Made by a program: the position numbers and the translations under genes. The notes below the pieces were generated by a model. That model saw nothing but the letters and a program-made list of their open reading frames with translations. It was not told the DNA's origin and did no database searches. A stretch of DNA of 46,540 bases from Bacteroidota bacterium (GTDB lineage Bacteria > Bacteroidota > Bacteroidia > Palsa-965). Of the stretch, positions 6,417 to 15,309 are shown piece by piece (position 1 is the first letter of the stretch; each line of letters starts with the position of its first letter). Location of the stretch: positions 9,708 to 56,247 of the forward strand of contig PLYR01000075.1 in the NCBI GenBank assembly GCA_003153435.1. The letters are read 5' to 3'.

Positions 6417-9400
6417 TTACGAATTGACCTGTTCAAAGAGGGGGCTCTCCGGATCTTCCGGATCAAGCGAAGCTGACTGAATGGTGTCTTTTGCCCGCAT
6501 AGCCGCAAAAATAACTGGCAAAACCAGCAAGGCTGCAAATGTGGATGCAAACAAACCTCCTATGACCGCACGGCCCAGAGGGGCAGTTTGTTCTCCGGCT
6601 TCTCCCATTCCTGCCGCCATTGGAACCATTCCGGCAATCATAGCAAGACTGGTCATCAGAATAGGCCGTATCCGGGAAGAGGCGCTATTCCGCGCCGCCA
6701 GGCTTGCATTGCCGTCTTTCTTTCTCAGATTCTCTGCATTGGTGACCAGCAGGATGGCATTTGCCACCGACACTCCCACAGACATAATGATGCCCATGTA
6801 GGATTGCAGATTTAAGGTGGACCCTGTCAGAAGCAATGCAATCAGGGCTCCTGCCAGGACAGCTGGAATTGTAGAGAGTACAATGAAGGAAACTTTGAAA
6901 GATTGGAAATTTGCAGTGAGGAGCAAAAAGATGACAATAATCGCTAAAAGCAAACCGGATTGAAGGCTGCTCAGAGTTTCAATCAACAGGTTTACCAGTC
7001 CTTTGATTTCCACATTCAAACCCCTTGGCGGTGTTCCGGCAGCATCAATGGCTTTTTGAACATCTTTGGCGGCAGAGGCCAGGTCCTTTCCCTGAATATT
7101 AGCGGTCACCGTCAACACCCGTCTTGGACCGTTTCGGTCATATTCTCCGATAACGGTATCCACTTTCAGTGTAGCTACATCTCCCAGCATGGGTCTTGGT
7201 TTCCCTTTCATCAAAGGGATTTCGAGCAGGTCGTTCATATCCTTCATCTGGTATTCAGGTACCTGTACTTGTACCTGATAAGCATATCCGTTGGAAGGAT
7301 CCAGCCAGAAATTCTTCTCCGTGAAACGGCTTGAAGAAGTTGCAGCAGTCAGAGATCTGGAAATTTCAGTGGCATTGAGTCCAAGCTGTGCGGCCCGCTC
7401 CCGGTCAATTTTGATGTTGATTACCGGATAACGGATGGGTTGTGCTATCTGAACATCACGGAGGTAATCGATTTTTTTCATTTGGGCCAGCACCTTTTCA
7501 GCAAATGCTCTTCCCTGTTTCAGGTCTTTCCCGGCAACCACTACTTCGATAGGAGTTGGAGATCCCTGACTCATGATTTTGTCGGTCAGGTCTATCGGTT
7601 CGAAAGATAATCTGAGATCCGGCATCGCTATTCCAATTTTTGCCCTCAGTTGTTCTTTCAGTGCGTCCATGTTAACGCTTACATCTTCTCTCAGGTTTAC
7701 CTGAAGAACTGCTTCATGAGGCCCGCTGTTAAACACCAGAATATTGCTGGTGGCATAGGAGGAAGGCTGCAATCCAACATATGCCGAGCTGACCTCTACA
7801 TTTTCTTTTCCACCAACCTGTTCATTCAGGATGTCTAAAACCCGGATGAGCATTTGTTCCGTACGCTCAATACGGGTTCCGTCAGGGGCTCTTAATCTCA
7901 GCTGAAATTGATGCGAGTTCACACGGGGAAGAATGTCCTTTCCGATGATTACAAAACAAACTCCGATCAGGCCGAAAGAAACCACCAGATAAATAGCAAC
8001 CACTTTTTTTCGCGCTTGCATGAGTTTATCCAAACGAGATAGATACAATAGCTTGAAGCGTTCAAATCGAGGGAGCTTTTCAGGATGCCGGATTTCATTT
8101 TCCTCATCACGCAGCAGTTGACGTTCCTCTTCTGGGTCAAGCGCCAGGGTGGGGTGATGATAGGATTGTTTAGCGGGATCGTGAGTATCTTTCAGAAACC
8201 AGTTAGCCAGAATGGGTACCAGAGTCTGAGCAACCACAAATGCGGTGATCATGGAAAAACCCACAGAAAGGGAGAGAGGCAGAAACATGGATTTTGGAAT
8301 TCCGCTCATCATAAAAGAAGGAGCGAAAACGGCGAGGATACAAAATAAGATGAGCAGTTCTGGGAATGCAATTTCCTTACAGGCATCCAGAATGGCTTGT
8401 GACTTACGTTTGCCCATTTCCAGATGCTGGTGAATGTTTTCAATAGTCACCGTGGCCATATCCACCAGGATTCCGATGGCGAGTGCCAGTCCACTTAAAG
8501 TCATGATGTTGATGGTTTGTCCTGCCGCAGACAGAAGGAGCAGGCCGATCAGGATGGAGATGGGAATAGTGATGATCACAATCAATGCGCTTCGCCTGTC
8601 ACCAAGAAAGAGGAGTACCATCAAACCGGTAAGAATAGCACCGATGGTACCTTCGGAGATCAGACTTTTGACAGCATTGATTACATAAACAGACTGGTCA
8701 AATTCATAAGATATCTGAACATCTTCAGGCAGCAAGCTTTGCATTTTGGGCAGGGCGGCCTTCACCCCTTTTACCACATCCCAGGTGGAAGCTTCAGCCC
8801 TTTTCGTAACAGGAATGTATACGGCCCTCTTTCCATTGACGAGCGCATATCCGGAAGTGACATCGGCTCCGTCTTCTACTGTTGCTACATCCCGGAAAAA
8901 AACGGTAGGTCCGTCACCCTTCAGTACCGGTATGTCCGCAAACTCACTTACCTTCTCCAGTACGGAGTTGGAAGGGGTGATATACATCAGGTCGCCTATT
9001 CTCACATTCCCTGCAGGGGCGATGGAATTGTTTTCTGCAAGGGCTTTGACCAGTTCATCGGGTGTAACATTATGACTACGCATAAGATCGGGGTCGGCCT
9101 TGATGACTATGGTCCGTGCATTTCCACCGAAGGGAGGAGGGGAGGAGACTCCCGGAATGGAAGCAAACATTGGCCGTATTTTGGTGGAGGCCAGATCCTG
9201 CATCTCATTCAGACTCCGTCCTGGGCTCTTGAATACAAGCTGACCTACCGGAAGAGAGGATGCGTCGAAACGAACCACAATAGGAGGAAGGGTAGTGGAA
9301 GGCATCTGAGCCCTTGCACGGCTTACCTGTGTAGAGACCTCTGCTGCGGCCTGGGCCATATCCGTTCCGGGATAAAAAGAGAGGCGCAGCAGGGCAAGCC

Positions 9401-9659
9401 CCTGAATGTTTTTGACCTCAATGTTTTTGATTCCTGAAACATATAAGAACTGGTCCTGATAACGGGTGGCAATAAAACCTTCCATCTGCTGGGGAGACAT
9501 GCCTCCATAGGGCTGTGCGACATAGATTACAGGCAGATCCAGACTTGGAAAAATGTCTATCGGAATCTTTGTCACGGCCATAACAGCAAAAAAGACCAGA
9601 CCGAGCACCAGTACAATCACTGTGATGGGTCTTCGTAAAGCGGTTATTAAGAGTTTCAT
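6417..9659 (-). CDS. RND-family efflux pump, inner-membrane permease
   Basis: This 1080-residue AcrB-like HAE1/HAE-type transporter has the two-fold repeat of membrane segments and large periplasmic loops. N-terminal features (R-R-P-I-T-V-I-V, then K-I-P-I-D-I-F-P) are typical. In TM4 the usual V-D-D is V-D-M (G-I-L-V-D-M-A-T-V-T-I-E-N), so the second proton-relay Asp (AcrB D408) is Met. In TM10 the AcrB K940 position is Ala (S-V-A-N-A-I-L-L). The R-P-I-L-M-T-S-L-A segment of TM11 is kept. The adaptor and TolC-like genes flank it in one operon. It is likely a drug or organic-molecule exporter; it lacks the metal-pump features I would expect of CusA. Confidence 0.94.
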   Translation of the reverse strand: MKLLITALRRPITVIVLVLGLVFFAVMAVTKIPIDIFPSLDLPVIYVAQPYGGMSPQQMEGFIATRYQDQFLYVSGIKNIEVKNIQGLALLRLSFYPGTDMAQAAAEVSTQVSRARAQMPSTTLPPIVVRFDASSLPVGQLVFKSPGRSLNEMQDLASTKIRPMFASIPGVSSPPPFGGNARTIVIKADPDLMRSHNVTPDELVKALAENNSIAPAGNVRIGDLMYITPSNSVLEKVSEFADIPVLKGDGPTVFFRDVATVEDGADVTSGYALVNGKRAVYIPVTKRAEASTWDVVKGVKAALPKMQSLLPEDVQISYEFDQSVYVINAVKSLISEGTIGAILTGLMVLLFLGDRRSALIVIITIPISILIGLLLLSAAGQTINIMTLSGLALAIGILVDMATVTIENIHQHLEMGKRKSQAILDACKEIAFPELLILFCILAVFAPSFMMSGIPKSMFLPLSLSVGFSMITAFVVAQTLVPILANWFLKDTHDPAKQSYHHPTLALDPEEERQLLRDEENEIRHPEKLPRFERFKLLYLSRLDKLMQARKKVVAIYLVVSFGLIGVCFVIIGKDILPRVNSHQFQLRLRAPDGTRIERTEQMLIRVLDILNEQVGGKENVEVSSAYVGLQPSSYATSNILVFNSGPHEAVLQVNLREDVSVNMDALKEQLRAKIGIAMPDLRLSFEPIDLTDKIMSQGSPTPIEVVVAGKDLKQGRAFAEKVLAQMKKIDYLRDVQIAQPIRYPVINIKIDRERAAQLGLNATEISRSLTAATSSSRFTEKNFWLDPSNGYAYQVQVQVPEYQMKDMNDLLEIPLMKGKPRPMLGDVATLKVDTVIGEYDRNGPRRVLTVTANIQGKDLASAAKDVQKAIDAAGTPPRGLNVEIKGLVNLLIETLSSLQSGLLLAIIVIFLLLTANFQSFKVSFIVLSTIPAVLAGALIALLLTGSTLNLQSYMGIIMSVGVSVANAILLVTNAENLRKKDGNASLAARNSASSRIRPILMTSLAMIAGMVPMAAGMGEAGEQTAPLGRAVIGGLFASTFAALLVLPVIFAAMRAKDTIQSASLDPEDPESPLFEQVNS

Positions 9660-9662
9660 TTA

Positions 9663-11081
9663 TTATTTCGTTTTAATACTGTTCATAAAGGAATTGAAGT
9701 CCCCGCTCACAGAAGATTTCAGGAGCAGCGCTTTCCATACCGCATCACGGGAAATGGCATTGTCTGCTTCGGCGCGATTGAGGTTGTAAAGCGACTGGCT
9801 CACATCAATGATGTTTGTCAGACCACTCTTATACATAGTCAGCTTTTGGTTATAGAAATCAAGAGCGGATTGGTACTGAACAGGAACTTGCTTCATCTCC
9901 TCCAGTGCTATCCGGAGTTTTTCATTTGCAAGCGTCAGGTCATTCTTCAGGTCCAGGGTTTGAGCTTCGAGCTCAGTCCTTGCGGCATCCGTTCTGAATT
10001 TTTGTGTTCCAAGTTCAGCCCTCATTCTCGGATAATCCAGGATATTGAAAGTGCAGGCAAGTCCAACAGCATAATTTAAACGCCTGAGTGCCGTCCCTCC
10101 TCCGAAGCTTTCGTCATAAGTTCCGTTAGGCATAATTCCGGAACCCCTGCCTTCGGTCACTCCAAGCACCGTAATTTTCGGAAAATAGTTTCTGGATATT
10201 TCCTTTTCCTTGATCTCACTTAAACCTTGTCTGGCTGCATACACTTTCAGAAGGGGATTGGCACTTACATCTGTTACCGGTGCAAGAGTGGTTGCCGGAG
10301 TGGAGAGCAAAAAGGTAGTGGTGTCGAGTTGGAAATCGCTGCTGGCAACCCCCATCAATCCTGCCAGCTTGTTGCGTTGTTCTGCCTCATTTTTCTCCGC
10401 ATCCAATACACTCAGCCTGGCCCTGGCTACTTCTGAGTTGGCAAAAGAGGTATCCACTCCAGGGCGGAGCCCGTTTTTCGCATTAATCGCCACTACATTC
10501 TGGAAGATCAACATTCGGTTCAGATTGTTGAGCTGAAGCTGTCTTAGCTTGGTGGCTATCAGGGCGTCCAGGTATGCCTGCGTGACATAGATGGAATTGT
10601 AAAACTTTTCCTGCTCTGCGTCAGCGCCAACCAACTGAAGCTGGATGTCAGATTCCTTTACCCTGGCTGCATATTGACCAAAGCTGAAAGGTACCCATTG
10701 AATGGCCCCCATTCCGGCTGCTCCATAAACAGGCGTGAAGTTGTTTGCCGCATCAATGGATCCGGAAGTGGAAAAACCATATGAAAAATAACTGCCGGCA
10801 ACTGAATTGGCGGTTGCATAATCAACTTGCCCATGCAATAAGAGAGCTGGCAGGTATTGACGTTTTACCTGTTTCACATTTTCTTCCTGGGCCTTTGTAT
10901 ACAGGTCTTTTGCTTTTATGATCCCATAATTGGCTGCGGCTGTTTCTAGGGCTTTTGATAATGACAAAGTCGTGCCCGATATCTGAGCCTGGGCATTTTC
11001 CATGTTTGAGGCGAAGGGAATAACAAGCATTACGAATATTTTTCGGATGCAGGTTTTCCTGTTGAATTTCTTAAAATTCAT
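9663..11081 (-). CDS. TolC-family outer-membrane efflux channel
   Basis: This 472-residue protein has an N-terminal signal region ending near A-Q-A-Q. It has the tandem TolC-type repeats of long amphipathic helices: A-L-E-T-A-A-A-N-Y-G near residue 45, and a second half with L-K-N-D-L-T-L-A and a late Y-K-S-G-L-T-N-I-I-D-V motif. It forms the outer-membrane exit duct of the tripartite pump encoded by the next two genes, with 3 bases between its stop and the pump start. The ATG at 11081 is the natural start. About 124 bases separate it from a possible small exported protein gene upstream. Confidence 0.93.
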   Translation of the reverse strand: MNFKKFNRKTCIRKIFVMLVIPFASNMENAQAQISGTTLSLSKALETAAANYGIIKAKDLYTKAQEENVKQVKRQYLPALLLHGQVDYATANSVAGSYFSYGFSTSGSIDAANNFTPVYGAAGMGAIQWVPFSFGQYAARVKESDIQLQLVGADAEQEKFYNSIYVTQAYLDALIATKLRQLQLNNLNRMLIFQNVVAINAKNGLRPGVDTSFANSEVARARLSVLDAEKNEAEQRNKLAGLMGVASSDFQLDTTTFLLSTPATTLAPVTDVSANPLLKVYAARQGLSEIKEKEISRNYFPKITVLGVTEGRGSGIMPNGTYDESFGGGTALRRLNYAVGLACTFNILDYPRMRAELGTQKFRTDAARTELEAQTLDLKNDLTLANEKLRIALEEMKQVPVQYQSALDFYNQKLTMYKSGLTNIIDVSQSLYNLNRAEADNAISRDAVWKALLLKSSVSGDFNSFMNSIKTK

Positions 11082-11205
11082 GTGAACGGAATTATTAATA
11101 ATTAGGACCTTGGGAAAGTATCAAATCCATTAGATGCTTTAACATGCTTCCTCAGATTCTTTCAACAGAAGGAACGGAGTAATCTGCTTAAATAATAAGG
11201 AAGGA

Positions 11206-11604
11206 TCAGTTAAGGAATGGAGGACCCCTGATCGGGTCAGAAGATTCTACCTGGCAAGGGGTAGAGCGTATGCGGAGAAAAAACAGACGCACGTTGCTTG
11301 AAAAACAAGAAAAATCGAGCGTAGAACAGGTAAGTTCGGGAGATCCTTCGAGGTTTTTCGGGATCTTGCGCTCCAGTTTATATCTGGAACCTGAATAGCT
11401 TACTTTTTGGCCGGTGTTGAAGGCTTTTGTAGCTCCGGGGTGGTAATTATCCGACTGGGAGGATGGTGCAGATAAAGAAGGAAGTGTATAGGAGTATAAA
11501 TGCCTGAATTCAGATGCCGAAGAAGCTTTGGTCCCGTTATATAATAGAATAAACAGGAGAAGTATGAAAGAATGCCTTAAAAAGCGACTGATGTTGCTAA
11601 GCAT
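11206..11604 (-). CDS. Possible small exported protein upstream of the efflux operon
   Basis: This 132-residue frame begins M-L-S-N-I-S-R-F-L-R-H-S-F-I-L-L-L-F-I, a plausible signal peptide, and has three Cys residues in its C-terminal half. It ends P-I-R-G-P-P-F-L-N. No domain was recognised. A CATCTTTG at 11616-11609, one base from the -7 consensus, lies only 4 bases before the ATG, which would give a near-leaderless transcript. If the frame is not real, 11082-11788 would be a 700-base non-coding divergent promoter region. The hydrophobic start, the promoter-like site and the shared strand with the efflux operon favour a real gene, but weakly. Confidence 0.42.
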   Translation of the reverse strand: MLSNISRFLRHSFILLLFILLYNGTKASSASEFRHLYSYTLPSLSAPSSQSDNYHPGATKAFNTGQKVSYSGSRYKLERKIPKNLEGSPELTCSTLDFSCFSSNVRLFFLRIRSTPCQVESSDPIRGPPFLN

Positions 11605-11685
11605 ACTGCAAAGATGCGAAATCTTTAGGAATCTGCAGTTTATTAACAGTTATTGGGACTGACCTGTGAATAAACCAATGCCTTC

Positions 11686-11726
11686 TTAATGTTAACTTAA
11701 TATTGAAGACTCTCATCCTTAACACC
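11686..11726 (+). promoter_or_regulatory. Pho-box-like site upstream of the porin-pst operon
   Basis: TTAATGTT (11686) and TTAATATT (11697) are separated by AAC and form a direct repeat with an 11-bp period. A third unit, TTAACACC at 11719, is on the same 11-bp grid, 33 bp from the first; the position at 11708 does not match. The first unit begins 48 bp upstream of the -7-like element, as at phoB. Confidence 0.68.
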
Positions 11727-11733
11727 GTTCTTT

Positions 11734-11741
11734 CACCTTTG
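11734..11741 (+). promoter_or_regulatory. -7-like element of the porin-pst operon
   Basis: CACCTTTG differs from TAnnTTTG by one base (T to C at the first position). It lies 29 bases after the second Pho-box-like unit and 47 bases before the porin start. Confidence 0.5.
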
Positions 11742-11788
11742 CGCCGCACAAAACAAAGTATCAACCCAACTATCAAAACTTTACCAAA

Positions 11789-13147
11789 ATGAAAAGAATG
11801 CTTACTACTAAGCTTATGATTGCCGGCGCTGCTTTAATTTTAGCCGGTGGAGTAAAGGCTCAGACAGCCGCCTCGGATGATACCAGCACATTTAAACCTT
11901 CGGGAAGTGTTTGGGGTTATGTCTTTGGTGACTATGCCTACAAAACACAGAACGATTCTCTCGGAAGAGGGGGAGGAAATGTTCAGTATAAAGGAGCTGC
12001 CTCTTTGAACTCCGGAAACATTGTTTCTGCTTCTAATCCGGTTCCTGCAAACGTTCAAACCAATGCTTTCCAAATCCGTCGGATGTATCTGGGTTATGAC
12101 TATCAGTTTGCACGTAACTTTTCAGCTTCTGCAGTATTGGCTAACGAACAGACCTTGCTCGGGAATAACCAGAATACTGTTTATCTGAAATATGCATTTG
12201 TAAAGTGGTCTAATATCTGGAAGAATAGTGATCTGATCATTGGTCAGTACCAGACCGCTTCTTTCGCAACCGGAAACGGAACAGAGCCACTCTGGGGATA
12301 CCGCGCAGTTGAAAGAACGCTTATGGATATGCATAATATCGATGGGTCTACCGACCTGGGTGCCTCCCTTCAGGGAAAAATCTGGGAAGCTAAGAATGTA
12401 ACTGCAGAAGGTAAAAAACCTTGTTATGTAGGTTACTACTTACAAGTTGGAAATGGTAATAGCGCTACTCCTGCAACTGCACAGTTCAGAAAAGTAAGAG
12501 CTAACCTTTATGTGTCTATGTTAAATCAGAAACTCGTATTAGGAGCATATTATGATTACGTCACCCAGCAGCTCTCTCCTTACAAAACGTCAAATACTAC
12601 CTACAAAGGGTACCTTTCTTTCAGGAATGAGTCTATTCACCTGGGTGCTGAGTTTTTCCAGCAGACGAACCAGAATTCGGACGTCTATAAGGTATTGGAG
12701 GACAAAACGAAGAACACCTTATCTGTGAACGATACAGCCTCTGGAGTTCAATTTGGAATGTCTGTTTTCGGGTCTGTTAAGATTGTGAAGAACAAACTGA
12801 ATTTCTTTGCCCGTTATGATATGTACAATCCTAATACCAAATGGAGCAACAGTAATGTGTATTCCAAAGCTTATTCAGGAATTACCGGAAGCAACTTGAC
12901 TTCCACAACTTTCTACACACAGACTTTCCTGACAGCCGGATTTGACTGGACACCAGACAAACGTTTTCACATCATGCCAAACGTATGGTACAACGCTTAC
13001 AATTCTATGATGAGTTCTTCTTACGCGGACTTCGTTGGGAAACCATTCAGTTCCCGTATGGTGAAGGATGAAGATATTGTTTACCGTGTTACTTTCTATT
13101 GGCTCTTTAATCCATCCAAAAAAGTTAACAATAATGGATTCTATTAA
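11789..13147 (+). CDS. Outer-membrane porin of the phosphate operon
   Basis: This 452-residue protein has a signal peptide (M-K-R-M-L-T-T-K-L-M-I-A-G-A-A-L) cleaved near V-K-A-Q. It then shows alternating aromatic-rich beta strands, for example F-Q-I-R-R-M-Y-L-G-Y-D-Y, and a C-terminal strand region Y-R-V-T-F-Y-W-L-F, as in OprO/OprP-like porins of Bacteroidota. Position directly before pstS, and a Pho-box-like site upstream, suggest that it admits phosphate or phosphorylated compounds across the outer membrane under starvation. Anion selectivity cannot be shown from sequence. A hairpin separates it from pstS. Confidence 0.83.
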   Translation: MKRMLTTKLMIAGAALILAGGVKAQTAASDDTSTFKPSGSVWGYVFGDYAYKTQNDSLGRGGGNVQYKGAASLNSGNIVSASNPVPANVQTNAFQIRRMYLGYDYQFARNFSASAVLANEQTLLGNNQNTVYLKYAFVKWSNIWKNSDLIIGQYQTASFATGNGTEPLWGYRAVERTLMDMHNIDGSTDLGASLQGKIWEAKNVTAEGKKPCYVGYYLQVGNGNSATPATAQFRKVRANLYVSMLNQKLVLGAYYDYVTQQLSPYKTSNTTYKGYLSFRNESIHLGAEFFQQTNQNSDVYKVLEDKTKNTLSVNDTASGVQFGMSVFGSVKIVKNKLNFFARYDMYNPNTKWSNSNVYSKAYSGITGSNLTSTTFYTQTFLTAGFDWTPDKRFHIMPNVWYNAYNSMMSSSYADFVGKPFSSRMVKDEDIVYRVTFYWLFNPSKKVNNNGFY

Positions 13148-13181
13148 ACGAAACAGTATTCAATATTAATGGCACATAAAT

Positions 13182-13212
13182 TGCTTCCGGAGAAGAAATT
13201 GCTCCGGAAGCA
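13182..13212 (+). terminator. Perfect hairpin between the porin gene and pstS
   Basis: TGCTTCCGGAG (13182-13192) pairs with CTCCGGAAGCA (13202-13212) in an 11-bp perfect stem with a 9-base loop, followed by TTTTAATTT. It resembles an intrinsic terminator or a 3'-end stabilising stem. Located within a co-directional operon, it would allow more porin than transporter to be made. Read-through is expected because pstS has no clear promoter of its own. Confidence 0.7.
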
Positions 13213-13236
13213 GTTTTAATTTAAAACAAACCCCAA

Positions 13237-14052
13237 ATGAAAAAAACACTATTACTAGTACCAGCAGCAGTACTGCTTCTCGCATTCGTGAAGCCAGGAA
13301 ACGACATCACCGTGAAGGGAAGTGATACCGTGCTGCCACTTTCTCAGAAAGAGGCGGAAGTATTTATGAAAAAAACACCAGCTGCATCTATTACTGTAGT
13401 AGGTGGAGGTTCAGGGGTAGGAATTACTGCTCTGATTGATGGCAATACAGATATCTGTATGTCATCGAGGGATCTTAAGATGGAAGAAAAATTGAAGCTG
13501 AAAGACAAGAACATTGTTCAAAAAGTAGTAGGTGTGGATGCACTTGCAATCATTGTCCACCCCTCCAACAAAGTAAATCAGCTTACCCGTGAGCAACTTG
13601 AAGGAATCTTTACTGGAAGTATCACAAACTGGAAAGATGTTGGAGGAGCGGATCTTAAAATTGTTGTTTATTCCAGGGAATCCAGTTCAGGTACTTATGA
13701 GTTCATGAAGGAGCACGTGATGGCCAAGAAGAACTATGCTTCTACTGTGCTAAGCATGCCTGCTACCGGTGCAATCGTACAAAGCGTTGAACAAACAGCC
13801 GGTGCCATTGGATATGTGGGCCTTGCCTACATGGACAAAAAGGTAAAAGCCCTTGCGGTTTCATTTGATGGCAAAACTTTTGTAAAACCAAGTATAGCAG
13901 CGGCAAAGGATAAAACCTACCCTGTAGCCAGGCCTTTGTATTACATCTATGCAGCCGCTTCAGAATCCAAGGTAAAGTCTTTTGTTGATTTTATTCTTTC
14001 TGCAGAAGGTCAAAAAGTTGTTCAGGACGTTGGATATGTGCCTGTAAAATAA
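13237..14052 (+). CDS. pstS: Phosphate ABC transporter substrate-binding protein
   Basis: This 271-residue periplasmic binding protein has a signal peptide (K-K-T-L-L-L-V-P-A-A-V-L-L-L-A-F). Phosphate-site motifs are recognisable: G-S-D-T-V-L-P-L-S near residue 28, G-G-G-S-G-V-G near 56, and R-E-S-S-S-G-T-Y-E near 147. No lipobox Cys is present, so it is probably soluble in the periplasm. It is somewhat shorter than E. coli PstS but of usual size for Bacteroidota. It lies downstream of the porin and upstream of pstC and delivers phosphate to PstCA. Confidence 0.94.
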   Translation: MKKTLLLVPAAVLLLAFVKPGNDITVKGSDTVLPLSQKEAEVFMKKTPAASITVVGGGSGVGITALIDGNTDICMSSRDLKMEEKLKLKDKNIVQKVVGVDALAIIVHPSNKVNQLTREQLEGIFTGSITNWKDVGGADLKIVVYSRESSSGTYEFMKEHVMAKKNYASTVLSMPATGAIVQSVEQTAGAIGYVGLAYMDKKVKALAVSFDGKTFVKPSIAAAKDKTYPVARPLYYIYAAASESKVKSFVDFILSAEGQKVVQDVGYVPVK

Positions 14053-14097
14053 ATAGGGTCATGTCCTTTTGCTTCGGGTAATTCAGCATTTTTATTC

Positions 14098-15309
14098 ATG
14101 AGAAGAAGCATAACGAAATTTTTTGAACGCGTAATTGAAGCGGCGTTAATGGTCAGCGGTACATTCACCAGTGTGATTGTGCTGCTGATCATTTTGTTTT
14201 TATTTAAAGAAGGAGCCGGGCTCTTCAATCAGACCCCGATGGAGAAAGGTTATGTAGTAGCAGTTAATTCTTCGAATCCGGTCAGTGAACTCTCTCCCGC
14301 TCAATTTAAAGACGTTTACGATGGGAAAATTATAACCTGGAAATCTCTTGGAGGGAATTCCGACAGTATCAAACTCTTTCGGGTGGATGACATAACCTCC
14401 TATTATACTGAGGAGCAAATCGGTTCGAATTTTGAACACCTGGGTGAATGTATCAGCAAGCTGGTTCAGAAGACTCCGAATATCATTGCTTTTTTCCCAA
14501 AAGAATATGCCGATTCTTCTTTTAAAGGGAAAACAATCAATCTTAAAAAAATCACTGCCTGGTCTTTTGTATCCGAAAAGGAATGGTTCCCGACTGCTCA
14601 GCCGGTTGCTCAATTTGGTGTCCTCTCTCTAATTCTGGGGACTCTATGGGTGAGCCTGGCAGCTATTCTCTTTGCATTACCTCTTGGTCTGGCAACAGCA
14701 ATATACCTTGCTGAAATAGCCGATTCTCGTGTTAGGAACATTCTTAAACCCCTTATTGAACTTCTTGCAGGTATTCCATCTGTGGTTTATGGCTTCTTCG
14801 GCTTGATTGTGATCGTACCGATGATCAAAAATATTTTCCATCTCGATGTGGGTGAGACCGCTTTGGCAGGCAGTATTATTCTCGGGATCATGGCTCTGCC
14901 TACCATCATTACTGTTTCAGAAGATGCTTTACGTAATACACCACGTGCCATGAAAGAAGCGAGCCTCGCGCTTGGAGCTTCCAAATGGCAGACTATTTAC
15001 AAAGTTTCAATTCCGTACTCCGCTTCTGGAATTACCGCCGGTGCAATTTTAGGAATCGGAAGAGCTATAGGTGAAACAATGGCTGTGCTGATGTGTACCG
15101 GAAATTCCGCCATCATACCACATACACTCCTCCAACCTGTGAGAACGATTCCGGCAACGATTGCAGCGGAATTAGGAGAAGCCGCACAAGGCGGAATGCA
15201 TTATAAAGCGCTCTTTGCACTCGGATGCATTTTGTTTATCATTACATTCTTTATAAACCTGTCTGTTGAACTCATCTCATCCAGACGGAAAGGAGGCAAG
15301 AACGAATGA
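14098..15309 (+). CDS. pstC: Phosphate ABC transporter permease PstC with an embedded PstS-like lobe
   Basis: This 403-residue permease is longer than the usual ~300-residue PstC. TM1 is at about residues 16-38. Residues ~53-151 then form a periplasmic insert that resembles one lobe of the neighbouring PstS: V-N-S-S-N-P-V-S-E-L-S aligns with H-P-S-N-K-V-N-Q-L-T, G-K-I-I-T-W-K-S-L-G-G with G-S-I-T-N-W-K-D-V-G-G, and V-Q-K-T-P-N-I-I-A-F-F with V-E-Q-T-A-G-A-I-G-Y-V. The permease core starts at about residue 170 (G-V-L-S-L-I-L-G-T-L) and carries the BPD_transp_1 EAA-type segment [12 protein letters not shown]. Its stop overlaps the pstA start by 4 bases. Core function is firm; the role of the insert is unknown. 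Confidence 0.93.
   Translation: MRRSITKFFERVIEAALMVSGTFTSVIVLLIILFLFKEGAGLFNQTPMEKGYVVAVNSSNPVSELSPAQFKDVYDGKIITWKSLGGNSDSIKLFRVDDITSYYTEEQIGSNFEHLGECISKLVQKTPNIIAFFPKEYADSSFKGKTINLKKITAWSFVSEKEWFPTAQPVAQFGVLSLILGTLWVSLAAILFALPLGLATAIYLAEIADSRVRNILKPLIELLAGIPSVVYGFFGLIVIVPMIKNIFHLDVGETALAGSIILGIMALPTIITVSEDALRNTPRAMKEASLALGASKWQTIYKVSIPYSASGITAGAILGIGRAIGETMAVLMCTGNSAIIPHTLLQPVRTIPATIAAELGEAAQGGMHYKALFALGCILFIITFFINLSVELISSRRKGGKNE

Noticed and set aside
8517-9437. Long open frame (306 codons) on the plus strand opposite the RND pump gene
   Set aside because: It lies wholly within a well-supported RND gene, shows no recognisable domain, and its composition is what the antisense of a GC-balanced membrane protein gene would give.
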